A DNA stretch of 64,000 nucleotides from Desulfosoma caldarium (GTDB lineage: Bacteria; Desulfobacterota; Syntrophobacteria; Syntrophobacterales; DSM-9756), in assembly GCF_003751385.1 (NCBI RefSeq), contig NZ_RJVA01000011.1, positions 254,412 to 318,411 on the forward strand, given 5' to 3'. Below are positions 16,582 through 24,275 of this stretch, in pieces. Under the pieces are notes generated by a model. The model was not told the origin of the DNA, ran no database searches, and saw only the letters and a list, made by a program, of their open reading frames with translations. How positions within the stretch are numbered: position 1 is the stretch's first letter; each line of letters starts with the position of its first letter. Both the position numbers and the translations under genes were made by a program.

Positions 16582-17994
16582 ATGAAAGATCAGAGAGTGA
16601 CCAGGATCGAAGATCTGCCAGGGCCCAAGAGCCAGGGGGAACTGGAAGAAATGAAAATGCCTTATGAGGAGTATTGCCGCAAGGTCTTCGCGCCGGGCCA
16701 GGAGAAGACCAAACCGGAGGCCCTCAAAGGCATTCGATGGTTGAGCACCACCATGTACATTTTCACACCCCATTCGGTGGCCAACCTCGCCGAATTGGGC
16801 GCGGAGTGCATCAAGATAGAGATGCCGCGCATGGGGGACCCCATGCGGCACACATCGCCTTTCAACGAATGCTACCTTTACCCACTGCACGACACCCGTC
16901 CCATGACCGGAACAGGCCTTGGCTTCACGAATGCCAATAGTAACGAATATTATATTTCCATGGACTATCACGTGCCGGAGATGAAGGAAGCCTTCTACCG
17001 GCTGGTGAAGCTATCCGACGGTCTGACCGAATGCTATCGCCCCGGAACTTTTGACCGGTGGAAACAGAGTTACCGGTATTTGCAGGAGATTAACCCCCGG
17101 TTCATTTATGTGTGGGGCGGTGGCTTCGGCTATGGTCCCAAGGTCTTTGGCGGGTCCTATGACATTCTCGGGCAGGCCCATGCGGGTTTGGCCAGCGTTA
17201 CGGGTTTCCATGAAGATTTTGGCGGTCATTGCACAAAGCATTCCAACTGGTGTATCGACTGGTATTCCGGAACCCAGATCACGGTGGCCATTTTGGCGGC
17301 GTTGTATTGGCGGCGAAAAACGGGACTGGGCACCATGATCGAGTTCTCCCAGGTTCAGGCGGCCACCAGGTGCTTGGGCTATGCCGCGCCCCTTTACGGC
17401 CGTTTTGGCATTGTGCGGCAGCGTTGGGGTAACTGGGATACGCAGCTCTGCGTCCATGGCATTATTCTGTGTGGCAAAAGCGATTATCCCGATGAGCCCA
17501 ACCCCCAACTCAAGTACGAAGCCCGCTATGCTGTGGTGAGCGCTTTCAACGATCCGGACTTCAAGGAGTTGTGTGCCATCATCGGTCGAAACGACCTGTG
17601 GGATCAGTACAAAACCTTGCAGGATCGCGTGCGGCCTGAGGCCCAGATCGTTATCTATAAAGCCTTGGAAGAATGGGCCGCGGATAAGACGCGATCCCAG
17701 GTGGTCAAGACTCTTACCGATGCCGGCCTTTTGGCCATGCCCGTCATGAACGATAAAGAGGTGTATGAATCCGAGCATTTTCGGCAGAGAGGCACGGTCC
17801 GGTGGCTGGAGGATCCTCTTTTCGGCGACGTGCTGATTCAGAGTGGCCATAGTGCCGGCCTTTTGAGCAAGACACCGCGCCGGGTCAACTGGATCTGGCG
17901 GCCCGTGGGGGCGGACAACGTCAAGATCTATCATGAAATGCTCGGGTACCCTATGAGCAAGATCGAAGAATGGTACGAAAAGAACCTCATTTAG
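16582..17994 (+). CDS. Class III CoA-transferase (CaiB/BaiF family), second subunit
   Basis: 470 residues, homologous to but diverged from the first subunit. Signature stretches: [39 protein letters not shown], the [13 protein letters not shown] block, [15 protein letters not shown], and [20 protein letters not shown], where D226 sits at the catalytic-Asp position. So both subunits keep an acidic residue there, whereas in many heteromeric family III enzymes only one is expected to be active. The gene follows the first subunit after TGA-G-ATG, so a heteromeric enzyme is likely. Four small genes follow in the same operon. Confidence 0.88.
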   Translation: MKDQRVTRIEDLPGPKSQGELEEMKMPYEEYCRKVFAPGQEKTKPEALKGIRWLSTTMYIFTPHSVANLAELGAECIKIEMPRMGDPMRHTSPFNECYLYPLHDTRPMTGTGLGFTNANSNEYYISMDYHVPEMKEAFYRLVKLSDGLTECYRPGTFDRWKQSYRYLQEINPRFIYVWGGGFGYGPKVFGGSYDILGQAHAGLASVTGFHEDFGGHCTKHSNWCIDWYSGTQITVAILAALYWRRKTGLGTMIEFSQVQAATRCLGYAAPLYGRFGIVRQRWGNWDTQLCVHGIILCGKSDYPDEPNPQLKYEARYAVVSAFNDPDFKELCAIIGRNDLWDQYKTLQDRVRPEAQIVIYKALEEWAADKTRSQVVKTLTDAGLLAMPVMNDKEVYESEHFRQRGTVRWLEDPLFGDVLIQSGHSAGLLSKTPRRVNWIWRPVGADNVKIYHEMLGYPMSKIEEWYEKNLI

Positions 17995-18011
17995 AGGGGG
18001 AGGAGCCGCCC

Positions 18012-18479
18012 ATGTGTGACATCATTTGGTGCAAGGATTGTGATACGGTCAACTACCTGGATCCGTATTATTTTTGGAATTGGGAAGGCAAAATCAAGTG
18101 TGCCGGCTGTGAAAACGTTTATTACATCTACATGATTCAAGGCCACATGTACAAGGGGCCGGACAAGAAACCGGGAGAGAAACCGGACATTCTGCCCGTG
18201 TACGCCGACAAACCAAACAACGGCTACGAGGAGATCCTTCCCGGCACGTCGGGAAAGACCCGCCCCTACAACTGCTTACCGCGCGAGATCTATCTTGGCA
18301 AGGCCGATATGGTCAAGTTCAGTATCCGCGGCCGCCCCGTTCGAGGATGGCGTCCGCAGCCGCCGTCCACCGGTGTGGCGGGATCGTGTGGCTTTACGTG
18401 GGACATTCAAAAGCTTTCGCCTGAAGTTTGGGAGGAGTACCAGGAAAAGATTAAAAAGGGCGAAGTGAGTGAATGGTAA
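18012..18479 (+). CDS. Zinc-ribbon-like cysteine protein of the CoA-transferase operon, unknown function
   Basis: 155 residues. Two CxxC knuckles, C7-C10 (WCKDCD) and C30-C33 (CAGCENVYYIYM), form a probable zinc ribbon or iron-sulfur site in the first 40 residues, rich in Tyr and Trp. The rest (YADKPNNGYEEILPG, LPREIYLGKADMVKFSIRGR, AGSCGFTWDIQKLSPEVW) matches no family I know. Start at 18012 follows GGGGGAGGAG; the longer frame from 17970 overlaps the transferase. Co-location suggests an auxiliary subunit or electron/metal carrier for a reaction near the CoA-transferase, but this is inference. Confidence 0.8.
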   Translation: MCDIIWCKDCDTVNYLDPYYFWNWEGKIKCAGCENVYYIYMIQGHMYKGPDKKPGEKPDILPVYADKPNNGYEEILPGTSGKTRPYNCLPREIYLGKADMVKFSIRGRPVRGWRPQPPSTGVAGSCGFTWDIQKLSPEVWEEYQEKIKKGEVSEW

Positions 18480-18499
18480 AAGAAAGGAGCGGTGCGACC

Positions 18500-18727
18500 A
18501 TGGCAGAATTAACCCCGCGGCAATTTCTCGACACCATTCTGGTGCCCGAGAAGCAAAGCGACCATATTTGCTGGCAATGCGCCCATCTCAAACCGGTTTT
18601 GAAGGGGTCTAAGTTCCCGCCGGCGGACATTATCGGCTGGTGCAAGAAAATCCATTGGCCTCACTATTGGTGCGTGGCCGATTTCAACGTGGTGAAAAAG
18701 TGCTACGCCTTTGAAGCGAAACAGTAG
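18500..18727 (+). CDS. Small five-cysteine protein, unknown function
   Basis: 75 residues from ATG 18500 (RBS AAAGGAG). Cysteines at 24, 27, 48, 58 and 68 (HICWQCAHLK, GWCKKIHW, YWCVADF, KKCYAF) suggest a small HiPIP-like iron-sulfur or zinc fold. Size and CxxC-then-spaced-Cys layout recall the small subunits of benzylsuccinate-synthase-type glycyl radical enzymes, but no sequence identity can be claimed and no glycyl radical enzyme is in the window. It overlaps none of its neighbours and is fourth in the operon. Confidence 0.78.
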   Translation: MAELTPRQFLDTILVPEKQSDHICWQCAHLKPVLKGSKFPPADIIGWCKKIHWPHYWCVADFNVVKKCYAFEAKQ

Positions 18728-18728
18728 G

Positions 18729-19019
18729 ATGCCTATGCGCGATGTCCAATTGGAAAAGGCACGAATCCAAGCGGCCCAGGAACTGGAACGCCTCAAATCC
18801 ATGGTGCTCACCTGGAAAGCCAGCTATGTGGACATGGCGGATGGAGACGGCACGGACGATTTTCTGGTCATGGAATTTGCCCAGGAAATTGAAGAGTATA
18901 TGGGCCCCTTTGTTCGCCGCATGCACATGACGCAACAGTTGGACGATGATCAGGTGAGTGCTTTCTGGGAATTTTGCTACGGCCAGGTCAGGGACCTGCG
19001 GTCGCTTTTATCGACGTAA
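18729..19019 (+). CDS. Small helical protein of the CoA-transferase operon, unknown function
   Basis: 96 residues from ATG 18729, one base after the previous stop; a second ATG two codons later is possible. The product looks almost wholly alpha-helical and acidic: an N-terminal charged helix (DVQLEKARIQAAQELERLKS), then WKASYVDMADGDGTDDFLVMEF, and helices to the end. One cysteine. No motif recognised. Genes this short conserved in an operon are often subunits or chaperones of a larger enzyme. Confidence 0.72.
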   Translation: MPMRDVQLEKARIQAAQELERLKSMVLTWKASYVDMADGDGTDDFLVMEFAQEIEEYMGPFVRRMHMTQQLDDDQVSAFWEFCYGQVRDLRSLLST

Positions 19020-19032
19020 AAGGAGGGTGAGC

Positions 19033-19452
19033 ATGCCCGAAAAATGCCGAGTGAGCGTGTGCGGATTTGACCCCATGTTGGTTCGGGGTTACGTGAAAAC
19101 GGGCTACAGGGCCCTGTGGTGGTATTTGCCGGATGACGTGTACAACGATTTCAAAGTGAAACCCGGGGACAAAGTCATCGGCAGGCTGTTGGCCGTCTAT
19201 AACCCCAAAGGGGAAAAAACAGCGGAACCCAACGAAGAGTTTCGCTGGGAAACCAGCAAAGAGACGGGTTACGCCGTGAATTTACCCCCGGAGGTCATCA
19301 CCAAATACGAACTGACGGAATTTCATTTCATTGAACTGGTGATCAATAAGATCAACGAAGCCGATGTGTATCCCGGTGAGGAAAAGAAGACCAAGTGGTG
19401 GCCCACAGAGAAGATGAAACTGAGCTACTTCCTGCCCTATGCGGCGCCGTAG
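19033..19452 (+). CDS. Hypothetical protein of the CoA-transferase operon
   Basis: 139 residues from ATG 19033, after AAAAGGAGGGTGA. Beta-rich first half (RVSVCGFDPMLVRGYVKTGY, WWYLPDDVYNDFKVKPGDKV, IGRLLAVYNPKGEK), with an AbrB-like VKPGDKV turn but no real AbrB match; then a helical, lysine- and tryptophan-rich end (KTKWWPTEKMKLSYFLPYA). Cysteines at 5 and 10. I do not recognise the family. Last gene of the close-packed run that begins with the CoA-transferases. Confidence 0.75.
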   Translation: MPEKCRVSVCGFDPMLVRGYVKTGYRALWWYLPDDVYNDFKVKPGDKVIGRLLAVYNPKGEKTAEPNEEFRWETSKETGYAVNLPPEVITKYELTEFHFIELVINKINEADVYPGEEKKTKWWPTEKMKLSYFLPYAAP

Positions 19453-19669
19453 CTCATATAAGCCAGGGCCTTTCCTTGGTTCCTTGAACGGGCCGAGGAG
19501 AGGCCCTTGGAGTAAACCCTATGACCGTGCGGGCGGCACTTCGGAACAGAAGGAAGCCGCCCTCGGCCACCTATCCCTCCCGGCCGGCATTCCTGCCGTT
19601 TTCAGATAAGGGCGAGACCAGCGGTTACCGCGTCATCAGAAGCCACTGGCACTAGGAAAGGATGCTCTC
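19453..19669. other. Spacer between the CoA-transferase operon and the MBL/TPR gene
   Basis: No gene. An imperfect inverted repeat (GGGCCTTTCC near 19467 and GGAGAGGCCC near 19497) could form a stem, but no U-tract follows. Whether the downstream MBL gene is co-transcribed is open. Confidence 0.4.
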
Positions 19670-20896
19670 ATGCCCGCAACCCCCTGCGATAACGAACATG
19701 AAAACCTTCAATGCACGCCCTACGATTTGGAAAAGCCCACGCAAGGGTGGACACGCCTCGGCGAGATGTTCAACAGCGATGAGCCTCTGTGGAGAAACAC
19801 CTGGTTTCTTGAAGGATACAATTTTTCTTCCAACATCTACGTCATCGAAGATGATGGTCTGACCGTCATCGATCCCGGAAACGATTATACAGCCTATCTG
19901 CAGTTTTTCGATCTGGGCTTTGATCCGGCACAGGTCCGGCGTGTCATGATCACGCATGGCCATTTTGATCATGCTATGGGTGTTCTGGAACTGTGCAACT
20001 ACCGGGGCATTCGGGAAAAGGGCTCCATGGAAATTATCATCCATGAAGCCGGCCCGGAAGAGTTGAAGAAAAATCTTGAACCGTTGTCTTTCCCCCTGCG
20101 TTTGGTTCAAGGCGGGGAGACGGTGCACACGGGACGCTTCAGCTTTCAGGTCGTGCACACACCGGGCCACACATTTGACGGCATCAGTCTTTACCACAAG
20201 GAGACGCGAAGCCTTTTCAGCGGCGATGCGGTTTTGCCCTACGGCCTTTCGGCGCCGGACAAACACGGCGGCGGACGGCTCGACCACATGCTTCAGACCT
20301 TCAGAAATCTTCTGGGCATGAACATCGACCATGTGATGCCGGGGCATGGCTGGCCTGTATTCGGGCTGGGTCGAAAGGTTTTGGAAGCCAGCTATGAGGA
20401 GGTGATCAAGCACCTTCTGGGGGTGAATCGCGAGCTATCGTGCGAGGAGGCGGCGAACCGCCTCATAGGGAAAGGATTGTTTGAAGAAGCCCTCTATTGC
20501 GCGGAAAAGTCCTTGCAGTGTGGGCCCTCGGACGCCACCGCGATGCTGCGCCTCAAGATCGTGTGCTTGAATGACATGGGCCGCTTTCAAGAGGCCTTAG
20601 AGAGCTTGGCGGTGCTGAAAAGCATCTTGCCCGAGGCGGACGAGGAGCAGGAGCCGTTCCAGTCCATAGCCACAGGGTATGCTCTGATGGGGTTGGAGCG
20701 CTATGAGGAGGCTGTGGCGGTCTTTGACGACGTGCTCACCCGACACGGGCGGATCAAGGAAGCATTGGTGTACAAAGGCATGGCCTTGCACCTTGCCGGC
20801 CGGCATGATGAAGCCATGGACATTGGTGAATTTCGTGACGAATTTGTCGGGCGCTTTAAAGAGGAGCTGATGCAAAAGGTGACGGCAAAAGGCTAA
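19670..20896 (+). CDS. Metallo-beta-lactamase-fold hydrolase with C-terminal TPR-like repeats
   Basis: 408 residues, cytoplasmic. Residues about 40-250 are an MBL hydrolase: VIDPGND, the metal-binding THGHFDHAMG (HxHxDH), VVHTPGHTFDG, LFSGDAVLPYG and VMPGHGWPVFG give all five motifs. Residues about 265-400 contain TPR-like helical pairs (GLFEEALYCAEKSLQCGPSD, RFQEALESLAVLKSILPEAD, RYEEAVAVFDDVLTRHGR). The MBL-plus-TPR layout suggests a scaffold-bound hydrolase; in a CoA-ester pathway a thioesterase or lactone/ring hydrolase is thinkable, but glyoxalase-II-like activity is equally possible. RBS GAAAGGA precedes the ATG. Confidence 0.88.
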   Translation: MPATPCDNEHENLQCTPYDLEKPTQGWTRLGEMFNSDEPLWRNTWFLEGYNFSSNIYVIEDDGLTVIDPGNDYTAYLQFFDLGFDPAQVRRVMITHGHFDHAMGVLELCNYRGIREKGSMEIIIHEAGPEELKKNLEPLSFPLRLVQGGETVHTGRFSFQVVHTPGHTFDGISLYHKETRSLFSGDAVLPYGLSAPDKHGGGRLDHMLQTFRNLLGMNIDHVMPGHGWPVFGLGRKVLEASYEEVIKHLLGVNRELSCEEAANRLIGKGLFEEALYCAEKSLQCGPSDATAMLRLKIVCLNDMGRFQEALESLAVLKSILPEADEEQEPFQSIATGYALMGLERYEEAVAVFDDVLTRHGRIKEALVYKGMALHLAGRHDEAMDIGEFRDEFVGRFKEELMQKVTAKG

Positions 20897-20906
20897 GCGT
20901 ACACGG

Positions 20907-20930
20907 ACCCTGCTTCCATGGAGCCAGGGT
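20907..20930. repeat. Near-perfect 24-bp palindrome
   Basis: ACCCTGCTTCCATGG then AGCCAGGGT is close to its own reverse complement around a CCATGG centre. It lies 10 bp after the MBL/TPR stop and 70 bp before the next gene. It could be an RNA hairpin without a U-tract or an operator. Confidence 0.4.
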
Positions 20931-20999
20931 GATTCCGTAGAACCTTATCTTCGCGGTGCCCGGGTGTGGTCACGGCCCGAGCTCGGCGCTCAGGAATAT

Positions 21000-21449
21000 A
21001 TGGTCATCAGGAAGGAACCCTCTAAAGTTTATTTGTGGGTTTCGCGCGGGGAAGTTCGCGCGCACGTGCTGGAAACCTTGGCGCACGCGGGAGCCCCAAC
21101 GGAAAGCGTCGAGAGCTTTTCGGCCCTCATGGAACGTCTCGCGGAGGTGGACCACGCCATCGTGATCCTGGACAGCGAGGCCATTCATCGTCATGGGCCG
21201 ACGATCTACGGACGCCTGCGAGCGGCGTGCAAGACATGCCGTGTCATTTTGCTGTGCGCCCAGGATTCTCGAGGGCTTATTCGTGAAGCCATGGAAGCCG
21301 GGGTGTACGGTTGCGTGGTCGAACCCTATGCGCCATGGGAGATTCAAACCATGGTGCGCCACATCCTCGCCGACTTTGACCATGAACTGGTGAGCGGCGG
21401 AAAGAACCTGGCCAAGAACAAGACCGCCAACGAAATTTCTCACAGCTGA
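21000..21449 (+). CDS. Degenerate response-regulator receiver protein
   Basis: 149 residues, one CheY-like domain. The central strand keeps an aspartate (AIVILDSEAIHRHGP), but the N-terminal acidic pair is missing (YLWVSRGEV) and the conserved Lys-Pro near the end is Glu-Pro (GCVVEPYAPWEIQTM). Such changes usually mean it is not phosphorylated in the normal way. ATG 21000 is used, with AGGA upstream; a GTG at 20964 is in frame. It follows the MBL/TPR gene by 103 bp and has no output domain. It may signal through protein contact. Confidence 0.72.
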   Translation: MVIRKEPSKVYLWVSRGEVRAHVLETLAHAGAPTESVESFSALMERLAEVDHAIVILDSEAIHRHGPTIYGRLRAACKTCRVILLCAQDSRGLIREAMEAGVYGCVVEPYAPWEIQTMVRHILADFDHELVSGGKNLAKNKTANEISHS

Positions 21450-21644
21450 CCTTCTCGCCTCGAAGCCCCCAAACACCGTGTTTTCATCATGGACTCGAAA
21501 GGATGTTTTTCGGGCGAGTGGGCGTGTGGCCCGCACCAAGAACGGTTGCAACGCCGCCGTATTCAGGGAAGGCGACCACAGTGAGCGGGCCGGCGGGCAA
21601 CACGCCTCGGTCGGCTCACGGCAGGGAAACCGGCACGGAGCATG

Positions 21645-21670
21645 AAAAAAGGGGCGGTGCTAACCGCCCC
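21645..21670 (-). terminator. Rho-independent terminator of the AOR operon
   Basis: On the minus strand GGGGCGG-TTAGCA-CCGCCCC followed by six T residues (21645-21650), 27 bp beyond the AOR stop codon. Confidence 0.85.
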
Positions 21671-21696
21671 GTCCTGAAAAGTCGACATTTGAAGAC

Positions 21697-23433
21697 CTAC
21701 CAGTTAAACACCTTGTCCAGTTCTTCATCGGGCACGTCAAAAGTGACGTTGTGCGGAGGAAGAGCTTCTTTTTTAAAGTAATCCGGCAGCCGGTCGTCCT
21801 TGCTCGTGAACCCGGCCCTAAGGTTGAAGTCCCGCTCCATGCTGAGGACCTTTTTGCCCAGGGCGGCCACGTCGTCGGCGCTCATGTTGAGGCCGTAAAA
21901 GGCATTGATCATATCCACCAGGGCTTGAAACGTGTCCGGCTGATCCAAAAGGGCAAAGGCGATGAAAAGGCACATGCCCGTGGAGTCGATGGCGGCTGTA
22001 GCGATTTGCAGATTGCGGGAAAGTTCCACCTGCCCCTGGGGAGACAAGGGATCCACGTTGCCACCGACCTTGAGGATATTGGTGGCCACGGCGTATCCCG
22101 CCGTATGGTCCGCTCCCATGGTGCTGGTGGCGTAGGTGACCCCGATGCCCTTGACGGCTCGAGGGTCATAGGCGGGCATGGCCTGGCCTTTGACCACCGG
22201 CACACGTTCCACGCCAAAGACCTTTCCTGTGACCGCCGCGCCGCTGCCCAAAATGCGCCCAAGCGGTGTCCCTTTGCCCACCTCTTTGACCAATTCGATG
22301 GCCGCCTGTGCATCGCCGAACTTGGCTAGGCCGGCCTCCATGGCCACGGCGATGGTGGCGCCCATTTCAATGGTGTCCAGCCCGATGTCGTCATCGAGAA
22401 AATCGATCTGTGCGATGGCGTCCAGATCGTCAATACCGCAGTTGCCCCCATGGGCCCAGACGGTTTCGTATTCAGGCTGTTTACTGATGTAGTTGCCATC
22501 CTTATCCACGTAGATGCCGGAACAACGAATCACGCAGCCCCGGTGGCATCCATGGGTAGGATTGCCTCCTCGAGCCTTTTCCGTCTCGGCCTGCGTTTCG
22601 CCACTGATCTTGGCCGCTCCGGTAAACCGCCCTTCCTTGAAATTGTACGTGGGGTACGCTCCCGCCTCATTGATGACGTTGGTCAGCACGTTGGTCCCAT
22701 AAGCGGGAAGTCCCTGGCCGGTCACCGGGTGTCGTCGAAGCCCTTCCACGAACCGTTTGTTGGCGTCTTTAAACTTTTCCGGATCTTTGGGCGAACGCAT
22801 CTTGGCGCCGGTATCATCCAGCACGATGAGCTTGACGCCCTTGGCTCCCATGACCGCTCCGACGCCGCCTCGGCCCGCATGGCGCGTCGGGCGCAGTTCC
22901 GGGTCCGTGCAGGCCACCGAGGCGGCGGCCAGTTTCATTTCGCCAGCCTGGCCGATGGAAATGCACGCGATTTTGTCTCCGTACTCTTCCTTGGCCTTTT
23001 CCACGGTCTTGTAATTGCCGAGCCCTTTCAATTCGTTGGCGGGAAGAACCTTGACCCCTTGATGGTTGATCACGATTTTGTATAACGTATTGTCCTTGGG
23101 TTGGCCCTCCAAGACAATGGCCGCGTAACCCAAACGACCCAGCACCTGCGCGGGCTGTCCGCCGGCGTTGGCCTCCTTGATGCCTCCGGTGAGCGGGCTT
23201 TTACAGCCAACGGAGATGCGCCCTGTCATGGCTCCCGTGCTTCCGCTGAGAAGGCCCGGAGCGATGACCAGCTTGTTTTCGGCGCTCAGAGGGTGGCACG
23301 TGGGCGGAACTTCCTTGGACACAATGGCCGACGTCATGGCTCGGCCTCCCAGTCCGGCGTAGGCCCCCAAGGGTTCGACGCTGACCTTGGGACCGCCTTC
23401 AGCTCCCATATTGACACGCAAAATTTTGTCCAT
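21697..23433 (-). CDS. aor: Aldehyde:ferredoxin oxidoreductase (tungsten-type)
   Basis: 578 residues, near the 600 of the family. Converts an aldehyde plus water to a carboxylic acid with ferredoxin as acceptor, cytoplasmic, using a tungstopterin and one 4Fe-4S cluster. Visible: N-terminal GLGGRAMTSAIVSKEVPP, the pterin-binding TGRISVGCKSPLTGGIKEAN, CTDPELRPTRHAGRGGVGAVMGAKG, cluster cysteines C296, C300, C304 (GCHRGCVIRCSG) and C488 (STGMCLFIAF). Cysteine spacing x3-x3 is that of the bacterial AOR branch rather than the archaeal x2-x3. RBS AGGAGG before ATG 23433. It lies downstream of a glutaredoxin-like gene under one promoter. Two Fe-ADHs nearby suggest an alcohol to aldehyde to acid route. 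Confidence 0.93.
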   Translation of the reverse strand: MDKILRVNMGAEGGPKVSVEPLGAYAGLGGRAMTSAIVSKEVPPTCHPLSAENKLVIAPGLLSGSTGAMTGRISVGCKSPLTGGIKEANAGGQPAQVLGRLGYAAIVLEGQPKDNTLYKIVINHQGVKVLPANELKGLGNYKTVEKAKEEYGDKIACISIGQAGEMKLAAASVACTDPELRPTRHAGRGGVGAVMGAKGVKLIVLDDTGAKMRSPKDPEKFKDANKRFVEGLRRHPVTGQGLPAYGTNVLTNVINEAGAYPTYNFKEGRFTGAAKISGETQAETEKARGGNPTHGCHRGCVIRCSGIYVDKDGNYISKQPEYETVWAHGGNCGIDDLDAIAQIDFLDDDIGLDTIEMGATIAVAMEAGLAKFGDAQAAIELVKEVGKGTPLGRILGSGAAVTGKVFGVERVPVVKGQAMPAYDPRAVKGIGVTYATSTMGADHTAGYAVATNILKVGGNVDPLSPQGQVELSRNLQIATAAIDSTGMCLFIAFALLDQPDTFQALVDMINAFYGLNMSADDVAALGKKVLSMERDFNLRAGFTSKDDRLPDYFKKEALPPHNVTFDVPDEELDKVFNW

Positions 23434-23522
23434 CCCTTGTCCTCCTGTCTGTCACCATGGGTTTCACACTGTGAAAACAGCCCCCTTTTTCAAAAACCGA
23501 AAAGAGGCCCTGTCGCCAATGT

Positions 23523-23813
23523 CTAATGGGAGACGGCGCCGAATTTGTGCAGAATTTTTTCCACCTCCTCGGGTTTATAGCCCACGATGACCTGATCATC
23601 GATGACGAGAGTGGGAAAGCTGCTCGCAGGATTGATTCGTTTCACGGCGGCAAGGACGGCCGAGCGCTCGTCTCCTGTCAATAGGTCCACCAGCACCAGC
23701 TCATGCTCTACCCCGTGCTCCTTCAAATACTCCTTGAGCCGACGGCAATGAGGGCACGTTTGCAAAGCATAGAGTGTGATCCGTTTTGGATTCGCAGGCC
23801 GTGTTTCGTTCAC
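23523..23813 (-). CDS. Glutaredoxin-like protein paired with AOR
   Basis: 96 residues from a GTG start at 23813 (AAGGAG seven bases upstream). Thioredoxin-fold signature ITLYALQTCPHCRRLKEY with the pair C20-x2-C23, then SSFPTLVIDDQVIVGYKP. Close paralogue of the product of 6563-6817, which is coupled to an FTR subunit. Here it is 89 bp upstream of AOR and in the same transcript. A link to maintenance or redox protection of AOR is plausible but unproven. Confidence 0.9.
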   Translation of the reverse strand: MNETRPANPKRITLYALQTCPHCRRLKEYLKEHGVEHELVLVDLLTGDERSAVLAAVKRINPASSFPTLVIDDQVIVGYKPEEVEKILHKFGAVSH

Positions 23814-23889
23814 TGGGACTCCTTTTCAAGCCCATGATGTCCCTGGAGAAGGTTTTTATCATTGAATCTCTTTTGGGCCTAATTGCTTA

Positions 23890-23918
23890 TATATACCACA
23901 CTTTTGGTTCGATGTAAA
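23890..23918 (-). promoter_or_regulatory. Sigma-70 promoter of the glutaredoxin-AOR operon
   Basis: Minus-strand TTTACA (-35, 23918-23913), a 17-bp spacer and TATATA (-10, 23895-23890). Near-consensus, about 75 bp upstream of the GTG start. Confidence 0.72.
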
Positions 23919-24154
23919 GCCCACTCGGAGAGGCTTTTGAGAAGTGATGAATCTGTCCCTTGCGCGTAAACTGCCATTCATAGATGCCTCCCGTTTTTAA
24001 TCCACGTCCCGATCTTGTCTTCAAAACCTTCCGATGCGCTCACCGGAGACCGAAAGGCCAGGACCTTTTAACTGAGTCTTTCTAGCCATGACCTGAAGCA
24101 GGCAAAGATGGGCATGGTCACATATCCTTGTGTGGGGTGAATGCCTGTGGACCA

Positions 24155-24186
24155 AGAAAAAACCCGGTCCCTATGCGGGGACCGGT
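24155..24186 (-). terminator. Rho-independent terminator of the Fe-ADH gene
   Basis: Minus strand CCGGTCCC-CGCATA-GGGACCGG is an eight-pair stem, followed by a run of six T (24157-24162). About 90 bp beyond the stop at 24276. Confidence 0.85.
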
Positions 24187-24275
24187 GTTGGCTGAGAATT
24201 GATGCCTCAAGGGCCATAGCGCAACGTCAAGAGAGATTTCACGTAAAGCTGATTCTGTCGCACAGATCGGCGCCT

